DNA of 20,156 bases from assembly GCA_036939755.1 (NCBI GenBank), contig JALLAZ010000385.1, positions 1 through 20,156 of the forward strand. Direction: 5' to 3'. Within the stretch, counting starts at the first letter, position 1, and the number at the start of each line of letters is the position of its first letter. Position numbers and translations under genes: made by a program. Positions 8,313 to 15,767 of the stretch are shown here, one piece after another. The stretch comes from Stephanodiscus triporus. Its lineage: Eukaryota > Bacillariophyta > Thalassiosirophyceae > Thalassiosirales > Thalassiosiraceae. The notes below the pieces were generated by a model. That model was not told where the DNA came from. It worked only from the letters and a program-made list of their open reading frames with translations, and did no database searches.

Positions 8313-11300
8313 TTACGCATCAGTACTTCGTTTTGGGGATTGACCTGGTTGTATATTTGTCTTGTGGATCAAAGCCGCTAGCGCGACTCCAATCAATAAT
8401 GTCACAACAACGATTACAAAGCCACCCGACCGTCCAGTCTCAACAACAATACGATATCCCCAGATAGCATCGTCACTTACAGCTAGTAGATCATCGGTTC
8501 CATCTCCAGACAAGTCAGCCAATAACGGCTGTGATGACACAAATTGTGGATAGACGACAGAGGCCAAGACTTTGCCACTTGCAGGCGATATTAATGCGGC
8601 TCCGTTTTCTCCCGACAGTAATATTGGACGCACTGGCGAGCCCGGACGATGCTGGTTTCGATGAGATGACGCCGACACAGAAGAGTGAGCCTCGCGTGTT
8701 GCTCCGAATTCTACGCGCCCTAAAAATGCAGCAGATCGACCGGAGTACCATGAGGGGGTTCCATCGTTGAGCCCTCCCTTTTTTCGCCAAATTTCTCGCC
8801 CGTTGAAATCATACCGCACGACCACGCCATTATTCATGGCGAATACCACATCGCTTCCGTAGCCCATGGATCCCTCCACTAGAAGAGGCGGCGCAGCGAT
8901 GACGTGGAGACGACTGGGGTTCATTGGTCCTCCAAGGCACAGCGGCGCGGTGAACACCTCTTCCCGGGGAGGTAAACCACTGGTGACGAGGGCATGGCAA
9001 ATAACTTGAGCGTCGGGCTGCGATCCCCATTTACTGGCCTCAGCGGCGAATCGGTGAATCAAACCTGTGACCGCGCTGGATTTGCCCGAGGTTTCGGGAG
9101 AAGTCACCACCTGGATAGTGTCAATCGATCCATCTTGGTCCATGTCGGCGTAAAGCGAGTGATCCATTAGCGAAACGTGGCACACCGGCCTGCCGTTCTT
9201 CAGCGATAGCACCGCTAGGCCCTCGCGTCCGTGGAAGAGGACGACGTTCGGCCTGCCCGTGTGCGGATGACTGGCATCGTACCTGAGCTGTTTGATCAAA
9301 CGCCGTGGAACGGCACGCTGTATCAGATCCGATTGCCAGCTCGACTCACCGCCCGCGGGTCCTCTTCTGCCGCTGTTGGCACTGCCCTTGCTGCCCACGG
9401 TTACCATTCCTTGCCCAATGCTGGCCCCAGCCATATCAATGCCATCAGCGTGGCGCCCACCACCTTTGTTCAACAAATGCAGTCCCTTTTTGCCGAACTC
9501 CTTCCGTTTCTTGCCAGCCGACCGTCTGCTGCGATCGAACCTGCCCACGCTAATGCTGCCGAGCTCGCCGTCGTCCCAGAACTCGTGGGGCAGCGCCCCG
9601 CTCTCTCCGTCTAACACTGATGCGCGAAAGTGGGCCATGCATTCCTCAGAGGTCATGACATCATCCCCCTCGACGAATGCATTCTCGTTGTCCAACTCCG
9701 GATCCAGTGCGTCCGTTGTCGGGAGGTGGGAGCGCCGACGTGCCGAGGAAGTGGTGTGAATGATCGGTATGGGGGGCGCATTGCTCTTCTTCAATCCTAC
9801 CCTCGACGGGTCCTGATTTCCTTTCAGATCCCACAACGACGTGCCCGTCATGGCATCGAGGGCATGGAAACTCACCCTCATAGGATGAAGCTGACCTTTG
9901 GAGAGGAGCGTGTATCGACCTCCCAATATGATCGCCCCGTTATCGCCGAATCTCCTCTGCCCATTGTCCGAATATTTGTCCGACGCCGCCGAAGAGACAC
10001 CGTCGTAGATCGCCCCCGATTCGAATGCAATGCCCAGTTCGACGAAATCGACGACGCTGTCCTCCCCGGTGCGATCGTCCTCGCTCCGCGAATCGCGTTC
10101 CAGAGGATAAACCCTCCACAGCTGTCGCAGTTCCAACTCCGGTCGCTTGACCTGCCTCTGCCTCGCCCTCTTCGCGCGATGCCCGTCCCCTCCCCCCGTC
10201 GTCGACGAAGTCGGGGGGGCGACGTCCGCCGTGACGACGTGCAGGGTGACGCTCCCGTCCGACCAGACGGTCACGACGCCCGGGAGGGTCCCGCCCTTCG
10301 TGAGCGCCATCTTGACGGTTTCCTCGTCATTCTTGTCCTCCGCGACGGGGTCGAGTTCCATGTGAGCGTCGCACTGGCGGCGAGGATGAATTCCGCCGCG
10401 GACGCACGAGAGATAGAGAGAAGAGAGTATAAACACGAAAGCAAGCGAGACGGTGAACGAGCAGAGAGTGCAAAATGCGAAGGTCCACGACGAACCGTAA
10501 AATACGCACGGGGCCGTTTCGCATTGCCCCGCGCGCGGGAAAGAGAAACAAAAACTCACCGGCGTGTCGGCATAGCACGTCTCCCCATCGCCGCACTCAC
10601 TGCTCAATCCCCCCCCGCAGTGCCGATGACAGCTCTGCGCGGCATGATGCCAATCCCTACCGCAAAAGTAATGCCTCTTCCAATTGTAATCCTTGGCCGC
10701 GGGACTGTCCTTGGCGGGTATCGCCGAATTCTTCCCGAACGTCCCCGACGTCCCGCCCGTCGACGTCGACGTCGACGTCGACGTCGATCCCGCCTCCTTC
10801 CTGTGACGTTGCCTCGACCTCTCCTCCTCCCCGAGTCGCGTGCGTTGGACGGGCACCTGCACGGAGAGGAGCCTCACGGGGTAAGTCTTCGTCGTCGTCG
10901 TCGCAGTCGTCGTCGTCGTCGTCGACGACGACGACTGCCCGCCATCCGCGCGCGGACGCAGGGGCGATAGGAACGTCGTCCGCGGCACGAACGGCCCCGC
11001 GGCGGCGATCTCGGCAGTCGTCGTCATCGTCGCGTCGCCCCGACGACGGAGCGGGCCGAGGTCGAGCACTCGCAGTCCCCACGATCCATCCTCGTCCCAT
11101 CCCCCCGCCCCCCCCTCCCCCTCCTCCTCCATCTCCCTCGCGATTACTACGTCGACGACGTCGTTGTTGTCAGTCCGTCGTCGATCCCTCCCCCCCCTCC
11201 GACGGGACGACTCCTCGGCCTCCCGTTCGCGGAGTACGTCGTCGCGATTCGCGTACGCAGGCACGACGATCGAGTCGTATACGCCGTCGCCGTCGACGTC

Positions 11301-11684
11301 GAGCGGGACCGGCATCGCCGTCCTCCTCCTCCTCCTCCTACCTCCCGAAGACGTCGGCCTCGCGTCGTCGCCTCCATCGCCCGTTTCACCACTCCCGCCG
11401 CCGCCGCCTCCGTCGTCGTCGGGTGGGCGAGAAACGAACGGCGCGTAGAATGCAAGCTCCAGCGACGCTCTCGATCCGGACGAGCCTCGGGAGTAGTCAC
11501 CGAGCAATCCAGGTCGACCGGTGGACGAGGGAGGCATGAACGCTAGACGTAGTAGGAGGAGGCAGGTCGCGATCGCGAGGGCGTCGCGACCGCGAGGGAC
11601 GGGGAGGGAGGACAGGGAGGAGGGGGGAGGGGCGAGGCGGCCGTCGACGGGTCGACCGGCGGTCGTCGCGTAGTACGATGCCAT
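8313..11684 (-). CDS. FG-GAP / beta-propeller membrane protein with diatom Cys-rich motif, two exons
   Basis: The start is placed at ATG 11684 (MASYYATTAGRPVDG, context AACATGG); the 56 codons upstream look like 5' UTR. Exon 1 is 11684-10560 and exon 2 is 10373-8313, giving 1061 residues. A hydrophobic segment at 35-50 (ALAIATCLLLLRLAF) fits a signal peptide or anchor. Calcium-binding-type FG-GAP loops are DVDGDGVYDS (about 127), YADMDQDGSIDTIQVV (about 779) and ADLSGDGTDDLLAVSDD (about 990). A six-Cys motif, CGRDWHHAAQSC ... HCGGGLSSECGDGETC followed by YADTP|C, lies at about 341-376 and resembles a Cys motif frequent in diatom secreted proteins. A C-terminal helix (FVIVVVTLLIGVALAALI, about 1026-1045) precedes a short basic tail. 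Inferred topology is a large extracytoplasmic propeller anchored at its C-terminus, similar in plan to plant DEX1 and integrin-alpha-like FG-GAP proteins; the specific role is unknown. The 5' half is GC-rich with Asp/Arg/Ser/Thr homopolymers, the 3' half is ordinary. Confidence 0.7.
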   Translation of the reverse strand: MASYYATTAGRPVDGRLAPPPSSLSSLPVPRGRDALAIATCLLLLRLAFMPPSSTGRPGLLGDYSRGSSGSRASLELAFYAPFVSRPPDDDGGGGGGSGETGDGGDDARPTSSGGRRRRRRTAMPVPLDVDGDGVYDSIVVPAYANRDDVLREREAEESSRRRGGRDRRRTDNNDVVDVVIAREMEEEGEGGAGGWDEDGSWGLRVLDLGPLRRRGDATMTTTAEIAAAGPFVPRTTFLSPLRPRADGGQSSSSTTTTTTATTTTKTYPVRLLSVQVPVQRTRLGEEERSRQRHRKEAGSTSTSTSTSTGGTSGTFGKNSAIPAKDSPAAKDYNWKRHYFCGRDWHHAAQSCHRHCGGGLSSECGDGETCYADTPVSFCFSFPRAGQCETAPCVFYGSSWTFAFCTLCSFTVSLAFVFILSSLYLSCVRGGIHPRRQCDAHMELDPVAEDKNDEETVKMALTKGGTLPGVVTVWSDGSVTLHVVTADVAPPTSSTTGGGDGHRAKRARQRQVKRPELELRQLWRVYPLERDSRSEDDRTGEDSVVDFVELGIAFESGAIYDGVSSAASDKYSDNGQRRFGDNGAIILGGRYTLLSKGQLHPMRVSFHALDAMTGTSLWDLKGNQDPSRVGLKKSNAPPIPIIHTTSSARRRSHLPTTDALDPELDNENAFVEGDDVMTSEECMAHFRASVLDGESGALPHEFWDDGELGSISVGRFDRSRRSAGKKRKEFGKKGLHLLNKGGGRHADGIDMAGASIGQGMVTVGSKGSANSGRRGPAGGESSWQSDLIQRAVPRRLIKQLRYDASHPHTGRPNVVLFHGREGLAVLSLKNGRPVCHVSLMDHSLYADMDQDGSIDTIQVVTSPETSGKSSAVTGLIHRFAAEASKWGSQPDAQVICHALVTSGLPPREEVFTAPLCLGGPMNPSRLHVIAAPPLLVEGSMGYGSDVVFAMNNGVVVRYDFNGREIWRKKGGLNDGTPSWYSGRSAAFLGRVEFGATREAHSSVSASSHRNQHRPGSPVRPILLSGENGAALISPASGKVLASVVYPQFVSSQPLLADLSGDGTDDLLAVSDDAIWGYRIVVETGRSGGFVIVVVTLLIGVALAALIHKTNIQPGQSPKRSTDA
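10374..10559 (-). other. In-frame, stop-free intron in the FG-GAP gene
   Basis: The donor GTGAGTTTTTG starts at 10559 immediately after codons for ADTP. The acceptor CCGCCAG ends at 10374 just before TGC GAC GCT. Length is 186 bp (62 codons), phase 0, with no stop. Splicing joins ADTP to CDAHMELDP and supplies the final Cys of the six-Cys motif. Retaining it would insert a hydrophobic segment (FCTLCSFTVSLAFVFILSSL) that looks like a membrane helix. Confidence 0.8.
10759..10787 (-). repeat. Self-complementary GTCGAC hexamer run
   Basis: About four and a half tandem GTCGAC units, coding alternating Ser-Thr in the FG-GAP protein. Since each unit is its own reverse complement, the run can fold into a hairpin on either strand. 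Confidence 0.7.
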
Positions 11685-12057
11685 GTTATTTCGTCGTCGT
11701 CGTGGTGTGGTTAGGTCGCCCGCTTTTTTCCGGCGGAACTCCAATTTGGGGTGACGGCCAGACGATCGATTGAAAATGGCGCCAATGAGACGCTCGGAGC
11801 TCTCGGACGCTGGATTTGCGACGCTCGACGCGCAATCGAACACCCGTCCCAAGCCCCCCCAAGGTCCTTACTTTACCCGGTGATCTCTCTGTTGATCCGT
11901 TCCACCCACTTGATTCGCGCCCCGTACGGTAGCTACGTACGCTGTTGCCCCCATCACCATGGGAGCCGAAACGACACGCTAAACCACATCCTACTACTAG
12001 GATAACACCAGGCACACTCCCCCCCGCCCTCCGCGGACGTTGGGGTTGTGGTGGTCC
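11685..12057. promoter_or_regulatory. Upstream region of the FG-GAP gene
   Basis: No gene is supported. It holds the 5' UTR and presumed promoter of the minus-strand FG-GAP gene up to the likely 5' end of the retrotransposon. A near-palindrome CGTACGGTAGCTACGTACG (11923-11941, core GTAGCTAC) is the most conspicuous possible binding site. The exact boundary with the retrotransposon is unknown. Confidence 0.4.
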
Positions 12058-12058
12058 G

Positions 12059-12083
12059 CCCGTGCGCTTAGTGAACGCACGGG
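12059..12083 (+). other. GC-rich hairpin in the retrotransposon 5' region
   Basis: CCCGTGCG and CGCACGGG form a perfect 8-bp stem with a 9-nt loop (CTTAGTGAA), 70 bp upstream of the ORF start. Confidence 0.65.
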
Positions 12084-12119
12084 AGCCAATTTAGTCAATT
12101 CGGCCGTTGGTTTTCGAGA

Positions 12120-12137
12120 TAATTAATTCGTTAATTA
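12120..12137 (+). other. UUCG-loop hairpin just upstream of the retrotransposon ORF
   Basis: TAATTAA, TTCG, TTAATTA: a perfect 7-bp A/T stem closed by a TTCG tetraloop, ending 16 bases before the ATG at 12154. It may act in translation or as a recognition element in the RNA; function is inferred only from position. Confidence 0.55.
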
Positions 12138-12153
12138 CTCCGAAATCGATCCG

Positions 12154-15100
12154 ATGTCAACTTCTTCGGCGCCCCCTTTGCCGGGGGGTAGCGGGACCTT
12201 CCCCGTTGGCGCTTGGAACATCAGGAGCGCGCGGGGAGCAGGGCTGGCGGCTGCAGCAAAGGGCTTGCACCAAATGGGAGTTGGTTGTTGCGTCTTATCC
12301 GAGACAAAACTTACCGACGACCGATACCCCAAGCTCGTCTCGGGGTATAGTGTGATTGCGTCGAAGGCGACGAGTCCACACCAGGGCGGTGTCGCCCTTC
12401 TCTGGGAGAAGGATCATCGGGATTTTGAGGTGGAGGCCGTCCAGGTCCGCACCCCCAATCTCCTGACGTTCCAACTCGTCACCGGAGAGGAGCGATACTT
12501 CGTGATGGGAGCGTACATCCCCCCCGCTGACACGACGGGGGTGGATGACCTCCGCGCCGCCTGGGCCTCGTGCCCTGAGAATTGCAAACCGCTGCTGATG
12601 GGCGACTTAAATATAAATTTAAGGGACCCTCGATCGGAGCGGGAGGAGATCATCGCCGATTTCCTCGACGACGTCAACCTCGTCGATGTCTCCCGGCGGT
12701 TCCGGCAGCGGATGGGTCGACGGCAAGGATTGGGAGCCCGATGGACTTGGCGGCAGCGGAGGGGGGGAAGGTGGCACCAGTCCCAGCCGGACTATTGTTT
12801 GGCGAGGGAAAGGGACATCGTGCATTTTCGGAATGTGGCGTTCCGACGGCCGAGGATCCACGATTCGGATCATCGTGCCGTCGTTGCGTCTATTTCGAGG
12901 GGACGGAAGGACCGGCTCAAGAAATATCGGCGCCGGCGCCAGACGTTCCCCCTGACCCTCCCGCCGGTGGAGGAGCAGGATGAGCTTACGCGAGCCTTTG
13001 GGGAGTTGCGATCGACCTGTGTCGAGGGGGAGCGGAGGAAGCGGAGGCACGGCGATTGGATTTCGCCGGCGACGTGGCAGCTCATCGAACATCGTGCGAT
13101 GCTGCGTCGCTCCGGCCACCTTTGTCAAGTGGGTGGCCGGCGCCTCACCCGCCGAATCCGTGCCTCATTGAAGCAGGATCGGGTGGATCGGGCGGCAAAC
13201 GTCGGCAGCACCATTGAGGCCGAGCTCGCCGGGGGGAACGTGCAGGAGGCGTTCCACCACCTGAAGGGTTGGTACCGCTCGGCGACTGAAACGCAGGCTA
13301 AGCCTTGCTTTCACACGATGGAGCGTCAGACGTCAGAACGAGTTGATTTGTATTTGCGGAGGCAGTCCCCCGGGGCTCCTCTTCCGATCCTCATTGATCC
13401 CGTCGAGATAGACGACAATCCACCGGCTGACGGCGAGATTCGGGATGCTGTGGCTCAGTTGTCGAATGGGCGGGCAGCAGGCGCCTCGGGGATGCGTGCG
13501 GAGGATGTGAAGGCGTGGCTCTTTGGCGTCCGGGATGAGGAGGATCCCGAGACGCCGGACGAGTCGGGAGGGGACAATTGGCGCCTGTTCGTCCAGTTGG
13601 TCCAGGCGATCTGGACCCATGGAGTCCTCCCCCGCCAACTCCTTTGGAGCATTGTCGTTTTGATACCGAAGGGCGGTGGGGACTTCCGTGGGATCGGCTT
13701 GCTCGAGCCATGCTGGAAGGTCATCGAACGGGTCATGGACCTTCGCCTTGGAGCCATCAAGCTGCACGACACCCTCCACGGGTGTCTTGCAGCACGCGGG
13801 ACGGGGACCGCGTGCATCGAGGCCAAGTTGGCCCAGCAGCTCTCTTACCTTGAGCTGCAGCCGTTCTACGGCGTCTTTCTTGACCTCAAGAAAGCCTTTG
13901 ATGCGATGGACAGGGAGAGGTGCCTCATGATCCTGGAGGGGTACGGAGTGGGCCCGAAGATGGTCCGGCTCATCCGGACCTATTGGCGCGATGCCATCAT
14001 GGTGTGCCGTGCCTCGGGTAGCTACGGCCAGCCTTTCAAGGCTGGCCGTGGGGTGACCCAGGGCGGCCCACTCTCGGCGAAGTTGTTCAACATCCTGGTT
14101 GATGCGGTGGTCCGCGAATTGTTCCGCCAGTTGAGGGATGACGGCGACCATGAAGAGGCGGAGTTGGACGAGTTGTTGGCGTCCTTCTTCGCGATCTTTT
14201 ATGTCGACGATGCGTACCTCGCTTCGAGGGACGCAGAATTCCTTCAGCGCTCGCTAGACATCCTTGTCGGGCTATTTGAACGGGTGGGGCTTCAGACGAA
14301 TACGTCAAAGACGCAGACGATGATCTCCACCCCGGGTCGGATTCGGACCCAGCTCCCGTTCGAGTCATACCGTCGGATGCAGCGAGGCCGGGTTACAGCC
14401 GCCGAGTGGAATGCCCGCCCAGTGGAGTGTCGCCAATGTGGGAAGGTCATGCTGGCAAGTTCCCTCGGCCGTCATCTTGCAGATGTCCATGACATCTACC
14501 AGTCGCAAGTGATATCCGAGGAGCTGCTGGAGGATCGACCCCCGGTGACCTACACTGTGGCGCGGCGGCAGGCGGGCAGAGGATTGCGCTGCCCGTTTCC
14601 GTTGTGCGAGGGCATCCTGAAGGACGGATGGAACTTGCGGCGCCACTTCAGGGATGTTCATCCGATGGACTTGGTGGTGGTCCCATCGGAGGGGAAGTTC
14701 GAGCGGTGCCAACAGTGCAGGATGCAAGTCAACCCGTTCTATCCTCGACACTACACGTCGAAGGAGTGTTCTATAGGGGTTGAGAGGAGACAGCAGCGGG
14801 AGGCGGCGGTAACGTCGGCACTGGCCCTTCGGCAGCAGTTTTCGGTCCATGGGGATGTGTTGGAGCGGGTGGAGGTGTTCAAGTACCTTGGGAGGATGCT
14901 GGCGCAGGATGACGATGACATCCAGGCGATCCGCGCTCAGTTGCGGAAAGCACGAGCCACTTGGGCTCGCGTCGGGCAGGTCCTTCGGAGCGAGAATACC
15001 TCTCCTCGCGTGGCGGCAAAGTTTTATAAGGCCGTGGTGCAGGCCGTGCTGCTATATGGTAGCGAGACGTGGGTCCTCTCGCCAACAGCCCTGGCTAGGC

Positions 15101-15399
15101 TGGAGGGGTTCCATATTCGCGCTGCCTATCGGATGGCGAAGCGCCATAAGCCTCGCAGGGGGCCAGGGTATCAGTGGATATACCCAAAGTCGGAGGATGT
15201 GTTGGAAGAGTGCGGGTTGCACACCATCGGAGAATATATCGATGTTCGTCGGCAAACGATTGCAGTGTACGTGGCGACTCGTCCAATCCTCAATGAATGT
15301 CAGCAGGGTGTGAGAAAGCGCGGGGCGATACCGCGCCGCTGGTGGTGGGAGCAGAAGATGAGCTTGGACGTCGCGGATGCAACTGAATCGGACGAGTGA
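12154..15399 (+). CDS. Retrotransposon polyprotein: APE endonuclease, reverse transcriptase with internal zinc fingers
   Basis: The 1081-residue protein opens with an exonuclease-endonuclease-phosphatase-type nuclease (residues about 17-250). Its motifs are AWNIRS, LSETKL (Glu), MGDLNIN, QPDYCLA and SDHRAV, all present. Reverse transcriptase motifs follow: VLIPKGGGDFRGIGL (about 502), FLDLKKAFDAMD (about 575), RGVTQGGPLSAKLFN and FYVDDAYLAS (Y683, D685, D686). Three zinc-finger-like motifs come next: C759-x2-C762...HLADVH, C813-x4-C818...HFRDVH, and C852-x2-C855...HYTSKEC. Then the thumb-type VFKYLGRML (about 908) and a C-terminal YGSETWVLS and RRWWWEQKM block. It would nick genomic DNA and copy its RNA there (target-primed reverse transcription). 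No gag-like ORF1 and no RNase H motif are visible. The start at 12154 leaves only about 17 residues before the nuclease, as expected for one-ORF elements. Confidence 0.9.
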   Translation: MSTSSAPPLPGGSGTFPVGAWNIRSARGAGLAAAAKGLHQMGVGCCVLSETKLTDDRYPKLVSGYSVIASKATSPHQGGVALLWEKDHRDFEVEAVQVRTPNLLTFQLVTGEERYFVMGAYIPPADTTGVDDLRAAWASCPENCKPLLMGDLNINLRDPRSEREEIIADFLDDVNLVDVSRRFRQRMGRRQGLGARWTWRQRRGGRWHQSQPDYCLARERDIVHFRNVAFRRPRIHDSDHRAVVASISRGRKDRLKKYRRRRQTFPLTLPPVEEQDELTRAFGELRSTCVEGERRKRRHGDWISPATWQLIEHRAMLRRSGHLCQVGGRRLTRRIRASLKQDRVDRAANVGSTIEAELAGGNVQEAFHHLKGWYRSATETQAKPCFHTMERQTSERVDLYLRRQSPGAPLPILIDPVEIDDNPPADGEIRDAVAQLSNGRAAGASGMRAEDVKAWLFGVRDEEDPETPDESGGDNWRLFVQLVQAIWTHGVLPRQLLWSIVVLIPKGGGDFRGIGLLEPCWKVIERVMDLRLGAIKLHDTLHGCLAARGTGTACIEAKLAQQLSYLELQPFYGVFLDLKKAFDAMDRERCLMILEGYGVGPKMVRLIRTYWRDAIMVCRASGSYGQPFKAGRGVTQGGPLSAKLFNILVDAVVRELFRQLRDDGDHEEAELDELLASFFAIFYVDDAYLASRDAEFLQRSLDILVGLFERVGLQTNTSKTQTMISTPGRIRTQLPFESYRRMQRGRVTAAEWNARPVECRQCGKVMLASSLGRHLADVHDIYQSQVISEELLEDRPPVTYTVARRQAGRGLRCPFPLCEGILKDGWNLRRHFRDVHPMDLVVVPSEGKFERCQQCRMQVNPFYPRHYTSKECSIGVERRQQREAAVTSALALRQQFSVHGDVLERVEVFKYLGRMLAQDDDDIQAIRAQLRKARATWARVGQVLRSENTSPRVAAKFYKAVVQAVLLYGSETWVLSPTALARLEGFHIRAAYRMAKRHKPRRGPGYQWIYPKSEDVLEECGLHTIGEYIDVRRQTIAVYVATRPILNECQQGVRKRGAIPRRWWWEQKMSLDVADATESDE

Positions 15400-15767
15400 T
15401 GGTTCTCTTTTTGCTCTCAACACTGGTACGCGGCAACAGGGATGCAATGGCGCCCTGGCTGCTACATGCTTTCTTTTGAGGGAGGAGTCTGGTGGGTGCG
15501 AGACGAGGGATTATGATGTGTGATCCTTAGTTTAGCTTTAATTCTAGTAGTCAAGTTCCTAGGGGGGGGAGGCACGTCCAGCGGGCTTTGGTAAGCCTTA
15601 GTATTGGAAACGGCCTTCACCTCCGGAGGACAAGTTAACACACACCCTTTTTACTTTTCCCCAGGTCCTCATCAGGGGCTTGGACTCTCGAGTTGTCAAA
15701 AATGCAATCGCCGGTTGGCGATAATCGCCAAATAATACATTACCTATCATCTGGTCATCTCCACATC
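15400..15767. other. Retrotransposon 3' region and leader of the next gene
   Basis: No gene is supported. 15400 to about 15690 is probably the 3' UTR of the retrotransposon, with small dyads such as CCTCCGGAGG (15620-15629) that could fold in the RNA. About 15690-15767 is likely the 5' UTR of the next gene. An ATG at 15693 is in frame with that gene, but the 25 codons between it and 15768 read like leader sequence. Confidence 0.45.

Larger units (their letters stand above)
12058..15690 (+). mobile_element. Non-LTR retrotransposon (APE-type), single intact ORF
   Basis: The element consists of a short 5' region with two hairpins, one 1081-codon ORF and a 3' region of up to about 290 bp without a poly(A) tail. 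The limits are estimates: the 5' limit is placed at the first hairpin and the 3' limit just before the next gene's leader. I found no convincing target-site duplication. The ORF has no stop or frameshift and its endonuclease and reverse transcriptase motifs are intact, so the copy is near full length for a one-ORF element. It lies between two divergent host genes. Confidence 0.65.

Noticed and set aside
10380..10560. Central transmembrane helix in the FG-GAP protein
   Set aside because: It lies entirely within an intron with strong splice sites, and removal completes the Cys motif.
9231..11539. Long plus-strand ORFs opposite the FG-GAP gene
   Set aside because: Arg/Ser/Pro-rich translations of GC-rich antisense sequence without domains; the minus strand carries clear FG-GAP loops and membrane segments.
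12582..14850. ORFs in other frames within the retrotransposon
   Set aside because: Shadows of the endonuclease/RT frame, which holds all the catalytic motifs.
12000..15700. Target-site duplication for the retrotransposon
   Set aside because: I compared sequence near 12000-12060 with 15600-15700 and found only short, inexact resemblance (for example TAACAC), not enough to call.
15693..15767. Upstream in-frame ATG for the membrane protein
   Set aside because: It would put 25 polar residues ahead of the signal-like segment; the ATG at 15768 gives a better targeting sequence. Not fully excluded.
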